Positions 30,475 to 38,471 of a stretch of 59,707 nucleotides of DNA are shown piece by piece (position 1 is the stretch's first letter; every line of letters begins with the position of its first letter). The notes beneath the pieces were generated by a model that saw only the letters and a program-made list of their open reading frames with translations, was not told the origin of the DNA and did not search any database. A program made the translations under genes and the position numbers. The stretch lies in assembly GCA_023151115.1 (NCBI GenBank), contig JAKLJP010000043.1, positions 1-59,707 of the forward strand. The letters run 5' to 3'. Origin of the DNA: Anaerolineae bacterium (lineage in GTDB: Bacteria; Chloroflexota; Anaerolineae; 4572-78; J111).

Positions 30475-32586
30475 CTATTTCTTGCGGCGCATAAAAACTA
30501 AGCCGCCCACCAGCAAACCCAGGAACAGCAGCCCGCCCAGACAGACCAGGCAAAGGCCCAGGCCGATAATCAGGCTCAGACCACTGCTCTCTTCTTCTTC
30601 AGCCGGGGTTTGGGGCGGCAGACCGGTTTGACCGGGCAAGCCCACTTCCAGGGGCGGGCGAGGGGTGGAGGTAGGTAATAATTCGGCTACGGCGGTTGGT
30701 TCTTCGGCAACCGGCGTTTCGACGGGTTCAGCTTCGGTGGAGACGGGGGTTTCAACAGGTTCAGCCTCGGTGGAGACGGGCGTTTCGACAGGTTCGACCG
30801 CCACAGGCGCTTCATCCAGTTCCAGCCGGCCTGCGCCAAAAGCGTTGTCCGGCCCGCTTGGCCCCAGGTCTTTGGCATGTTCCTGCAAAAAGGCGGCGAT
30901 GTCGTCGGGCGAAAAATCGGGGAAGGCTTGCAGCACCAGGGCGGCAGCTCCGGCCACATGCGGCGTGGCGGCAGAGGTACCGTCAAAAGCGTCGGGCGAG
31001 TATGAGGCGCTGTCTACCACCGATGGGGCAGCCAAATCGGGTTTGATGCGGCCATCGGCGGTGGGGCCTTGCGAGCTGTAAATTTCCAGCACATCGTCGG
31101 CCCAATTGACCGCGCCCACGGCAAACGCGCCGCGCGCGTCGGCGGGGCTGCTCAGGCTGCGCTCGGCCACCACAAAATCGGGGTGCATTAACCCGCCGTG
31201 AATAAAAATATCAAAGGTCACATTCTTTGTGGCGCGTCCCTCGTAGTTTTGAATGGCTAGGGTATAGACATCCTCAACTTCAAATTCGTACAGAAAGCCT
31301 TCCACCGGCATTTCACCGGGCTGGCCCTCCTGCGGCTCTTCGGATTTGGCAATGAGATTGCCCTCTTTGTCCAGCAATAAAAAGTCGTAATCCTGGTCGG
31401 TATTTTGCCAGTCGTCCCAGCTTAAGATAATTTGGACCGGATAACCCGCCGGGGCAGCAAAGGGCAGCAGTTCATTGTCGGGCGAAAACTCGTGGATAGT
31501 GTTGCCGTCGGGGTCATTAAATTGACCGCGCCAGTGGACATCGGCCTCATTGCCGGCGGCGGAGACAAAAAAAATGCCCTCGTCGTGGGCTTGATTTACC
31601 ACATCGGCAATAAAGCCGCTGCCGTCCATGGGGGTCAGGCCGTTGCTGCCGGTCGAGTTGGAGATAATGGCTACCCCCTGGCTTTTTAGCCACTCGATGG
31701 CTAGGGCCATGGCCACATCGCTGCCGTCGTAGTAGGCCAGGTACAGTTCGGCGTCGGGGGCCATTTCGTGAACAATTTCGGCGCAGGCCGTGCCGTGAAC
31801 TTCTTCCTCAAAGTTGTAGGGGTCGCCAAAAACTTGGACTGTGACATTTTCGGGCAGTTCGCGTCCCAGCAAATCTTCGTAACCGCCAAATCCCAAATCC
31901 AAAATGCCTACTTTGATGCCTTTGCCGGTAATGCCCTGGGCCTGCCACTCATTGGCCAGCGTCACATTGACTCCCTGGCCCTGGATTACGCCCCGTTGTT
32001 TGATGGTGGCTTTGGTCGGCACTTCCAGCCGGATGACGTGCTCAAAGTTGGAAATACGTTCCAAAATTAAATCCGGCTCTTTCTGCTCGATTTGTTCCTT
32101 GATCAAGGCAATCGGGATAAGGATATTGATCTTGTTTTTGTAACTGGCCTGAACGATGATGCCTTCGGCTTCGAGTTCGGCAATCAGCGGGGCGGTGTCT
32201 TCGGAATCAAGCACCAGGGTCATCGCCACCTGATCCTGCTCATTGAGGATGCCGCGCTGGCGGGCCAGAGCAATGGCTGTTTCCTCGCCGCCTTTTTGGT
32301 AGGCCAGGTAAAAATCTTTGTAAACCGAGCCGAGTTCGGGGTTTTCCAACAAATCGGCCAATTCGGGATACTCTTTGCGGACTTCTTCGGCAATGGTGGA
32401 TAAATCGGCCGGGGGGGTGATTTTGATTTTGGGAATCTCAAAGGCGCTGGTCGGCACAGGCGTGGGGGCGAGGCTCAAGCCGGGGATCTCTCCGCCCTGG
32501 GAAATACCATAGGCCAGAGCACCCATGCCGGCCAGCAGTAAAATTCCCGCCGCTACAACAGCAATAATAATGGTTTGTCGGTTCAT
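30475..32586 (-). CDS. Membrane-anchored S8-family (subtilisin-like) serine protease
   Basis: A 703-residue protease with an N-terminal hydrophobic anchor or signal (about 6-28), a pro-region, a catalytic domain and a C-terminal membrane span followed by RRKK. The catalytic triad is Asp230 (GILDLGFGG), His264 (VHGTACAEI) and Ser538 (GTSAATPHVAGAA); oxyanion Asn is in VSAAGNEADV. There is a large insert of over 200 residues between His and Ser, with beta-sandwich-like character. A linker before the final span has three imperfect copies of an 11-residue unit, EAEPVETPVST. It would be exported and held in the membrane facing outwards. A heptamer hairpin lies upstream. Confidence 0.9.
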   Translation of the reverse strand: MNRQTIIIAVVAAGILLLAGMGALAYGISQGGEIPGLSLAPTPVPTSAFEIPKIKITPPADLSTIAEEVRKEYPELADLLENPELGSVYKDFYLAYQKGGEETAIALARQRGILNEQDQVAMTLVLDSEDTAPLIAELEAEGIIVQASYKNKINILIPIALIKEQIEQKEPDLILERISNFEHVIRLEVPTKATIKQRGVIQGQGVNVTLANEWQAQGITGKGIKVGILDLGFGGYEDLLGRELPENVTVQVFGDPYNFEEEVHGTACAEIVHEMAPDAELYLAYYDGSDVAMALAIEWLKSQGVAIISNSTGSNGLTPMDGSGFIADVVNQAHDEGIFFVSAAGNEADVHWRGQFNDPDGNTIHEFSPDNELLPFAAPAGYPVQIILSWDDWQNTDQDYDFLLLDKEGNLIAKSEEPQEGQPGEMPVEGFLYEFEVEDVYTLAIQNYEGRATKNVTFDIFIHGGLMHPDFVVAERSLSSPADARGAFAVGAVNWADDVLEIYSSQGPTADGRIKPDLAAPSVVDSASYSPDAFDGTSAATPHVAGAAALVLQAFPDFSPDDIAAFLQEHAKDLGPSGPDNAFGAGRLELDEAPVAVEPVETPVSTEAEPVETPVSTEAEPVETPVAEEPTAVAELLPTSTPRPPLEVGLPGQTGLPPQTPAEEEESSGLSLIIGLGLCLVCLGGLLFLGLLVGGLVFMRRKK
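30706..30812 (-). repeat. 33-bp tandem repeat encoding an 11-residue linker unit
   Basis: About three copies of a 33-bp unit, translated as EAEPVETPVST, in the protease linker. Confidence 0.85.
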
Positions 32587-32607
32587 CTAATAAAAAGCCC
32601 TTTCGTA

Positions 32608-32676
32608 AAAGGTAGACGGTAGACGGCAGACAGTAGACAGGGGTTTTTACCCCGTATACCGTCTACTGTCTACCGA
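32608..32676 (+). repeat. GTAGACG heptamer hairpin
   Basis: GGTAGACGGTAGACGGCAGA-type units are matched by ACCGTCTACTGTCTACCG after a short loop with TTTTT. Between the subtilase and the FHA-ABC transporter. Confidence 0.8.
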
Positions 32677-35349
32677 TTATTGGATTTCATCTTTTTTCCT
32701 GATCAACCACACCGCCAGGCTGCCCCAGAGCAGAGTATGCGCCCAAAGGAAGATCCAAGGGGAAAGCAGGCCGAGGGCGCTGTGGGTGTAGTTGACAAAA
32801 AAATCCACCGGCGCGGCCACATCTTCGACCACTTTTTGCGTGCCCCGGCCCAGGTCTACCTCGCGCTCCACACGGACCTGGCTCAGTTCATTCAGACGCT
32901 CCATATCGGTGCTGGCCCCCAGCGCTTCGAGTGACCAGCGGGTGAGGGTTAGATAGGAGAGCGGGCGAGTTACAGGACCCAGTTCAAAGATGGCCCCGGA
33001 AAAGACAATCTGCAAAAAGAGGGCGATCAGTACCAGATAAATGACCATATCCCTGGAGGTCGCCAGGGCCGAAAGAAACAGCCCCAGGGCCACGCTGGCC
33101 AGGGCGGTGAAAACCAGGGTAAAGTAATATTCCGGCAGCGCCCACAAGATCGCCCCTTCGCCGGGGTATTTTATTTTGACCGCCAACACTAATAATAACA
33201 ACAGGCATTGCAAGAGCATAAACGCGCCCAGCACGACAAATTTGGAAGCAAAGTAGGGTAAAACCCGCAGATTAATCATCCGTTCGCGGCGGTAGATGGC
33301 TTCCTCTTTGATGATTTCAAACGAGGCGGCAAAGACGCCCAGCAGATTGGCCGACAGGGCCAGCATAAACAGCAGTTCCTGGGCCTGATAAGCCACGTTG
33401 TAACTGCCCTCGGTTTCCAGGATGGCCTTGATTTCCTCCGCCGAGTTGCCGACCAGGGCTGCGCCGTTGCTGATGAGCAGCAAAAACAGGCCAATCACCG
33501 GCATCACCGCCAGCAGCACCCCCAGGCTCAACTTGTCGTGGCGGATGGTATCAAGGTAGCGTTGAGCCAGCAGGCCAAACTGTTTGAGTTGATCGGCCAG
33601 GCCGCCGGCAGCGGCCTTGATCCTGGCTGAAATGGGCCGGGCCATCTCGCCGGTTTGCCGGTTGGCGATGTACTTGCGATACAAGGCCGACCGGCGGTAA
33701 TGCTCGGCCCAAAGGGAGCCGGCCAGAATCTCGGATTTGCTGGATTTATCTTTGGCCAGCGTTTCATACTCGTTTTGGATTTCCGCCGGCACGGTGGGGT
33801 CGTGATCGGGTTTGAAGCTTTGGGCCAGGCGGGTATAAACATCAGCAAAGTTGCCTACTTTGAAAAAGTCAGACACCTCCCCCGGCGGGCCAAAGTAAGC
33901 CAACTCGCCGCCGCGGGCCATAAAAGCGACCTGATCGCAGTTATTGGTAATATTGTGGGTGGCATGGGTGACCAGGATGATGGTCCGGCCTTCGTCGGCC
34001 AGTTGGCGCAGGGTGTCCATCATCAGCTTTTCCAGGCCGGGGTCGAGGCCGGAGGTCGGTTCGTCCAGAAAGAAAATCCAGGGTTCGGCCAGCAGTTCGG
34101 CGGCAATGCTGACCCGCTTGCGTTGGCCGCCACTCAAATCGCGGACCATCGTTTGGGCCTGGGCGGTCATACCCACTTTAGCCAGCACCTCGTCAATGCG
34201 CCGGCTGATTTCGACGGGACCGGCATCGGGTAGGCGCAGCCGGGCGGCGTAGCGTAGGGCGCTCTGCACGTCGAGATTCTGGTGAATGATATCATCCTGG
34301 GGCACATAGCCCAGCAGGTTGCGGTACAGGTTGAAATTGGCGTACAGGTTATCACCGTTGACCAGCACCGTGCCGCCGGTGGCCCGGCTGAGGCCGCTGA
34401 GAGCCTTGAGCAGGGTGCTTTTGCCCGCCCCACTGCCACCGACCAGGGCCACAAATTCGCGGGGATTGATAACCAGGTTGAGCGGCTGCAAAATAGTCAG
34501 CGGCTGGCCTTTGAGCGGCAAACCCAACACCGAGCGAGTAGCGTAGACAGTTTTGCTCAGGTTGACCGCTTCCAGCCGGAAGTTGCGCTCGGCGGAGTAA
34601 GGCGTAAAAACGCCCCCGCCGTTATAAACCAGGTTGAAAGGGCCAATCTGGACGACATCGCCGCGTTCCAGCGAGCGCTCGCCGCGCAGTTGGGTCCCAT
34701 TGATAAAGGTGCCGTTGTTGCTGCTTAAATCCTGGATAGTGTAATGGGCGTCGTCGCGGTGAGCGACGCGGGCATGATTCCACGAGACAGCCGGGTGGTC
34801 GAGCGGGATGGCGGCGGTGGGGTTGCGGCCAATAAAGGAGATGGGAGCTTGGAGATTGAAAGCGCGGGCGGTCAGGGCGGCCTGTTGGACTTCGCCAAAA
34901 GCTGATGGCGCGATGTAGGTCAGGCTGGCCGAGTTGCCCAACGAGTCGCTGAAGCGGATGATGTCATTGGTGGTTAAGGGATACGGCTTGCCCGGTTCGA
35001 TGCGCTTGCCGTTGAGATAGGTGCCGTTGGTGCTGTTCAGGTCGGTTAGGGTGTGGCCCTGGCGGGTCAGCTCAATGCGGGCGTGCTCGCCGGAGACGGT
35101 GGCCGACATGATTTGAATCTGGTTGCTGCTGCGCCGGCCCAGACTGGTGACGGTTTTAGACAGAAATTCTTCGCGGGTTTCCTCGCCGGGGATGTGGACG
35201 ATAATTTTAGCCAGCGAGCCGCCGTGGACCGTGTCGGCAGCCTGGGCTGCTTCGCCCTTGAGCGGCGCGCCGCAGTTGGGGCAGAAGGCGGCGTCGGGCC
35301 GGGTCAATTTTTTGCCGCAGTGGGGACAGTTGGTTAGGGATTCAGTCAT
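32677..35349 (-). CDS. Zinc-ribbon, double-FHA, ABC-2-type transporter (ABCG-like)
   Basis: An 890-residue fused half transporter. Order: a zinc ribbon (CPHCGKKL and CPNCG, 8-27), a first FHA domain (about 65-135, SLGRRSSNQIQI, SGEHARIE, NSTNGTYLNGKRI), a second FHA domain (about 160-245, GRNPTAAIPLDHPAVSWNHA, SSNNGTFINGTQL), an ABC ATPase (about 280-490; Walker A GGSGAGKST, signature LSGGQRKR, Walker B IFFLDEPTSGLD) and an ABC-2 membrane domain with six spans (from about 590). FHA domains bind phosphothreonine, so activity is probably tied to Ser/Thr kinase signalling. The substrate is unknown. No kinase gene is adjacent. Confidence 0.92.
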   Translation of the reverse strand: MTESLTNCPHCGKKLTRPDAAFCPNCGAPLKGEAAQAADTVHGGSLAKIIVHIPGEETREEFLSKTVTSLGRRSSNQIQIMSATVSGEHARIELTRQGHTLTDLNSTNGTYLNGKRIEPGKPYPLTTNDIIRFSDSLGNSASLTYIAPSAFGEVQQAALTARAFNLQAPISFIGRNPTAAIPLDHPAVSWNHARVAHRDDAHYTIQDLSSNNGTFINGTQLRGERSLERGDVVQIGPFNLVYNGGGVFTPYSAERNFRLEAVNLSKTVYATRSVLGLPLKGQPLTILQPLNLVINPREFVALVGGSGAGKSTLLKALSGLSRATGGTVLVNGDNLYANFNLYRNLLGYVPQDDIIHQNLDVQSALRYAARLRLPDAGPVEISRRIDEVLAKVGMTAQAQTMVRDLSGGQRKRVSIAAELLAEPWIFFLDEPTSGLDPGLEKLMMDTLRQLADEGRTIILVTHATHNITNNCDQVAFMARGGELAYFGPPGEVSDFFKVGNFADVYTRLAQSFKPDHDPTVPAEIQNEYETLAKDKSSKSEILAGSLWAEHYRRSALYRKYIANRQTGEMARPISARIKAAAGGLADQLKQFGLLAQRYLDTIRHDKLSLGVLLAVMPVIGLFLLLISNGAALVGNSAEEIKAILETEGSYNVAYQAQELLFMLALSANLLGVFAASFEIIKEEAIYRRERMINLRVLPYFASKFVVLGAFMLLQCLLLLLVLAVKIKYPGEGAILWALPEYYFTLVFTALASVALGLFLSALATSRDMVIYLVLIALFLQIVFSGAIFELGPVTRPLSYLTLTRWSLEALGASTDMERLNELSQVRVEREVDLGRGTQKVVEDVAAPVDFFVNYTHSALGLLSPWIFLWAHTLLWGSLAVWLIRKKDEIQ

Positions 35350-35666
35350 TTTTTACCCATTAAAGGTGGGATGTTTCGATTATATCATTAGGGTAGGAAT
35401 TTGGTCAATAGAGCAGAAAAATTGAGTTTGTCAGGCTTGATCCGAAGCTCTACTGATAACAGTTTAAGGGTGAAACGTCCCCTGGTCGTTACCGAAAACG
35501 TTACAGGTTGTATTCGGATTTGGATTGTGTGGGATGCCCAGCGTTACTCCTTATGTCATTTCGAGACCGAAGGTCGAGAAATCCCCAGGGCGCAACATGT
35601 AAAATAAGGTGTCGGGGATTTCTCCCTGCGGTCGAAATGACATGGTTGAGCAGTTACTACCCAGCT
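35350..35666. other. Intergenic region
   Basis: A 317-bp gap. From 35541 it holds a palindromic element; in 35350-35540 I see no gene, promoter match or hairpin worth reporting. Confidence 0.6.
35541..35661 (+). mobile_element. GTCATTTCGA palindromic element, copy 4
   Basis: TATGTCATTTCGAGACCGAA to CGGTCGAAATGACATGGTTG, followed by AGCAGTTACTAC. The outer ends are less well kept than in copies 3 and 5. Confidence 0.75.
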
Positions 35667-36221
35667 TTATTTGGGGGTAAAAATATAAGGCTGATGCTTT
35701 TTATACCGCGCCGGGTTGCGTTCTTTGGCCCAGGCCAGGAGGGGTTCAAACAGAAGGTGTTGGTCGGCGTGCTCGATGATCAGAGTGACAATTTCCTCTT
35801 TGCCGGTGTTTTGGGATAGTTGGTCATAAACTTCCTGAAATTCGGGCTGATCAAAGGAGAAATTGCGCAGCTCTAGATCGCTGAAGCCTTTGGTCAGTAA
35901 GTCTCGAATCCGGGCTAAGTCGTACTCTATCTCGACAGGCGTCGTTTCTCCGGTCAGGGAGTCCGTTCCCGTGCTGGCAGGTTCCTCAGCAGCAGACTCG
36001 ACGGCAACTAGGGAGAGAGCTTTTACGGCTCTGCGCCAGTCGCCTTCGCTCATAAAACCGTCGAGGCGCTGCCGGGTTAGAAAAAGGGCCTTTTCATACT
36101 GCTCGATCTGGTCGAGCAGGGTGGCGGGGACGCGGCTGGGGTTGCGGTAGCTGGCGGCGCGTGCTCTGAGAATCAGCAGGTTTTGATAAGTTTGCTGGTA
36201 GAAAGTCTCTGGATCGGTCAT
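35667..36221 (-). CDS. Protein with an effector-associated-like helical domain
   Basis: A 184-residue protein. The C-terminal half (about 100-175) reads DLARIRDLLTKGFSDLELRN, then FQEVYDQLSQNTGKEEIVTL and HADQHLLFEPLLAWAKERNP. This fits the effector-associated (death-like) domains common in Chloroflexota and Cyanobacteria, where they link proteases, TIR or NTPase modules by homotypic binding. The N-terminal half is helical and unassigned. No effector is fused, so it might be an adaptor. It is divergently arranged with the GT39 gene at 36267, 45 bp away. Confidence 0.6.
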   Translation of the reverse strand: MTDPETFYQQTYQNLLILRARAASYRNPSRVPATLLDQIEQYEKALFLTRQRLDGFMSEGDWRRAVKALSLVAVESAAEEPASTGTDSLTGETTPVEIEYDLARIRDLLTKGFSDLELRNFSFDQPEFQEVYDQLSQNTGKEEIVTLIIEHADQHLLFEPLLAWAKERNPARYKKHQPYIFTPK

Positions 36222-36266
36222 AGGTGAGTTCAGTATAGCATAGGTTGGGGGTGCTTACAATCACCC

Positions 36267-38468
36267 TTGAGTCAGGCAGTGGGTGAGATTGGAGTGAAAG
36301 CGTTATTTCTGGTACAATGCGCCCCTGTGTCAGTTAATTTTAATCGCCCCAACCGGATCATTATTTTCCTGGCGTTTATCGCCCTCCTGGGTTTAGGGCT
36401 GTGGCTGCGTCTGCGCTTTATCCACACCATCCAGCTTTACCCGGATGAATTTGTCACCCTGCTGGCTATCGAAATGATCGGTGAAAAAGGGCTGCCCATC
36501 ATGCCTTCCGGCCTGTTTTACGATCATGGCCTGCTATTCTCCTACATGGGCAGTCTGGCGGCCTGGCTGGGACCAATGCGCTGGATGGCCCGTTACGCCA
36601 GCCTGCTGTTTGGGCTGCTGACCCTCGGCCTGACCTTTTGGCTGGGGCGGCGCTGGTTCTCTCCGGCGGTGGGGCTGATAGCCTTGACCGGCTTAACCAT
36701 TGCTCCCGCCGCCATCGAATGGAGCAGCCGGGCCAGGATGTACGCCCTGCTGCAACTGCTGGTTTTAGCCACGTTATGGCTGGCCTATGAAGGTATCGTT
36801 CAAAATAAGGCTAAGTTACGCTGGGCTGCCCTGATGACCTATCTGGGCGCAACCTTGACCCACTTTGTGGCGGTCACGCTGGCTCCGCCGCTGGTGTTGG
36901 CGGGGCTAGTGGTTTGGTGGCAGAAGACAGCAGGGGGGCAGGGGAGCACACCCCTTCGGGTGCGCCGAAGGGCGGAGGGGGCAGAGGAGATTTCCCCCCT
37001 GCTCCCCCGCTCCTCTGCTCCCCTGCTGTGGCGAGAGGGAGTAGCCTTGCTCATGATCCTCATCGCCGCCTTCCTGGTCAAGCGGGCCGGCCAGCCCAAG
37101 GGCATCGAAGCCCTGGATGCGTCGGGGGCGCTGCCCGGTTTGGGGCAAGTGTTTAGTATTTATAGTAATTTTTCCTTCAATCCTATAGACGGCTGGCAGG
37201 CCATTGCTCCCTTTTATCTGACTCTACCCGCCCTCATTTTTGCCCCCTTCACCCTGATTGTTGTAATTATTAGCCTCATTAATTTTTTTACCAACTCACT
37301 GCCTCCTCGCCTCCTCGCCTCCTCGCCTCCTCGCCTCCCCTGCCCCCCTGCTCTCTTCCTCTCCCTTATCCTCCTGACCACCACCCTCGAAATGATTCTC
37401 TTTGTCTCCCCCGACCGGCGCGACGACAAGTATCTATTTATGCTGCTGCCGGTGTTGTTGCTGCTCGGCGCACAGGGAATGGCAAGGGTTGGGGGTCAGG
37501 GGTCAGGGGTCAGGGGTCAGCAAGTATCAGTCAAACCTCTATCCTCTATCTACCATCTTCTATCCACCATCTTCCCCTTGCTGGTCTCCGGCCTCATCCT
37601 GATGGCGACTCAACCGGCGGTGCGGGCGCTCTTGACCAACACCGGCGATGATTACGACTCGGCTTTTGCTTATGTGCAGGCTCATTGGCAAGACGGCGAT
37701 ACCATCCTGACCGGCACGCCCGCTGCCGCCGCCTTTTATCTGGGACGCAACGATTTTTACGCGGTCCAGCGGCGCGGGGGCTACGATTACCGCCTGTTGA
37801 CGGGCAACGGCCGGGCTGTGGATCGCTGGCTCGGCTCGCCCGCCATTCGCACCGAAACCGAACTGCACGAGACCCTGGCCAAGCACAAAGTCTGGCTGGT
37901 GTTGGAGCGGTGGGGTTTGCAACGAGAATATTATGATTTACCTTTTCAACAGCAGCTTTTGGCCCAAACCCAGTACGAGAGCGCAACGCAGGGCATTTTT
38001 ATTCTGCGCTCCCAGGCCGGCCCGCAGCCGCTGGCCCTCGATCCCGCCAACCCGGTGGAGGCAAACTTTGATAACCAGGTCCGCCTGATGGGCTACACGG
38101 TTGAGCCGCTCCAGCCCGCGCCTGGCGAGACCCTGCGTCTGACCCTCTACTGGCAAGCTCTGGCTCCGCTGCCCTATGAATACACGGTTTTTGTCCATCT
38201 CCGCCAGCCGGATGGCGGCACCGTCGCCCAGGCCGACCATCGCCCGCTTGACCCTTTCTATCCCACCCCTCTCTGGCCTATCGGCGAAACTATCCGCGAA
38301 AGCAGTCAACTTGCCCTCCCTGCTGCTCTGCCTCCTGGCAGTTATGAGCTTTGGGTGGGTCTCTACCGGCTTGAAACGGGCGAGCGCCTGCCGGTGCAGC
38401 AGGATACGAGCGGTGAAAACGCGGTTCGGTTGGGGCAGGTGATGCTCCGTGAGGAGATTGGAGATTAG
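36267..38468 (+). CDS. GT39-like membrane glycosyltransferase with one C-terminal beta-sandwich module
   Basis: A 733-residue GT-C protein, probably transferring a sugar from a polyprenyl phosphate to an acceptor outside the membrane. Early acidic motif: IQLYPDEFVTLLAIEM. Many spans follow to about residue 450. Two stretches are repeat-encoded (about 36930-37025 and 37295-37345, with GCCTCCTC units; also GGGGTCA units near 37490-37520). A C-terminal module lies at about 596-720 (NQVRLMGYTVEPLQPAPGET, then LPPGSYELWVGLYRLETGER). The TTG start at 36267 is uncertain; GTG at 36294 or 36327 would also fit, and 36327 leaves the shortest leader before the first span. Confidence 0.8.
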   Translation: MSQAVGEIGVKALFLVQCAPVSVNFNRPNRIIIFLAFIALLGLGLWLRLRFIHTIQLYPDEFVTLLAIEMIGEKGLPIMPSGLFYDHGLLFSYMGSLAAWLGPMRWMARYASLLFGLLTLGLTFWLGRRWFSPAVGLIALTGLTIAPAAIEWSSRARMYALLQLLVLATLWLAYEGIVQNKAKLRWAALMTYLGATLTHFVAVTLAPPLVLAGLVVWWQKTAGGQGSTPLRVRRRAEGAEEISPLLPRSSAPLLWREGVALLMILIAAFLVKRAGQPKGIEALDASGALPGLGQVFSIYSNFSFNPIDGWQAIAPFYLTLPALIFAPFTLIVVIISLINFFTNSLPPRLLASSPPRLPCPPALFLSLILLTTTLEMILFVSPDRRDDKYLFMLLPVLLLLGAQGMARVGGQGSGVRGQQVSVKPLSSIYHLLSTIFPLLVSGLILMATQPAVRALLTNTGDDYDSAFAYVQAHWQDGDTILTGTPAAAAFYLGRNDFYAVQRRGGYDYRLLTGNGRAVDRWLGSPAIRTETELHETLAKHKVWLVLERWGLQREYYDLPFQQQLLAQTQYESATQGIFILRSQAGPQPLALDPANPVEANFDNQVRLMGYTVEPLQPAPGETLRLTLYWQALAPLPYEYTVFVHLRQPDGGTVAQADHRPLDPFYPTPLWPIGETIRESSQLALPAALPPGSYELWVGLYRLETGERLPVQQDTSGENAVRLGQVMLREEIGD

Positions 38469-38471
38469 AGA

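Noticed and set aside
35401..35607. Plus-strand ORF in the intergenic region before the effector-associated gene
   Set aside because: It runs into the palindromic element, has no ribosome binding site and no family resemblance.
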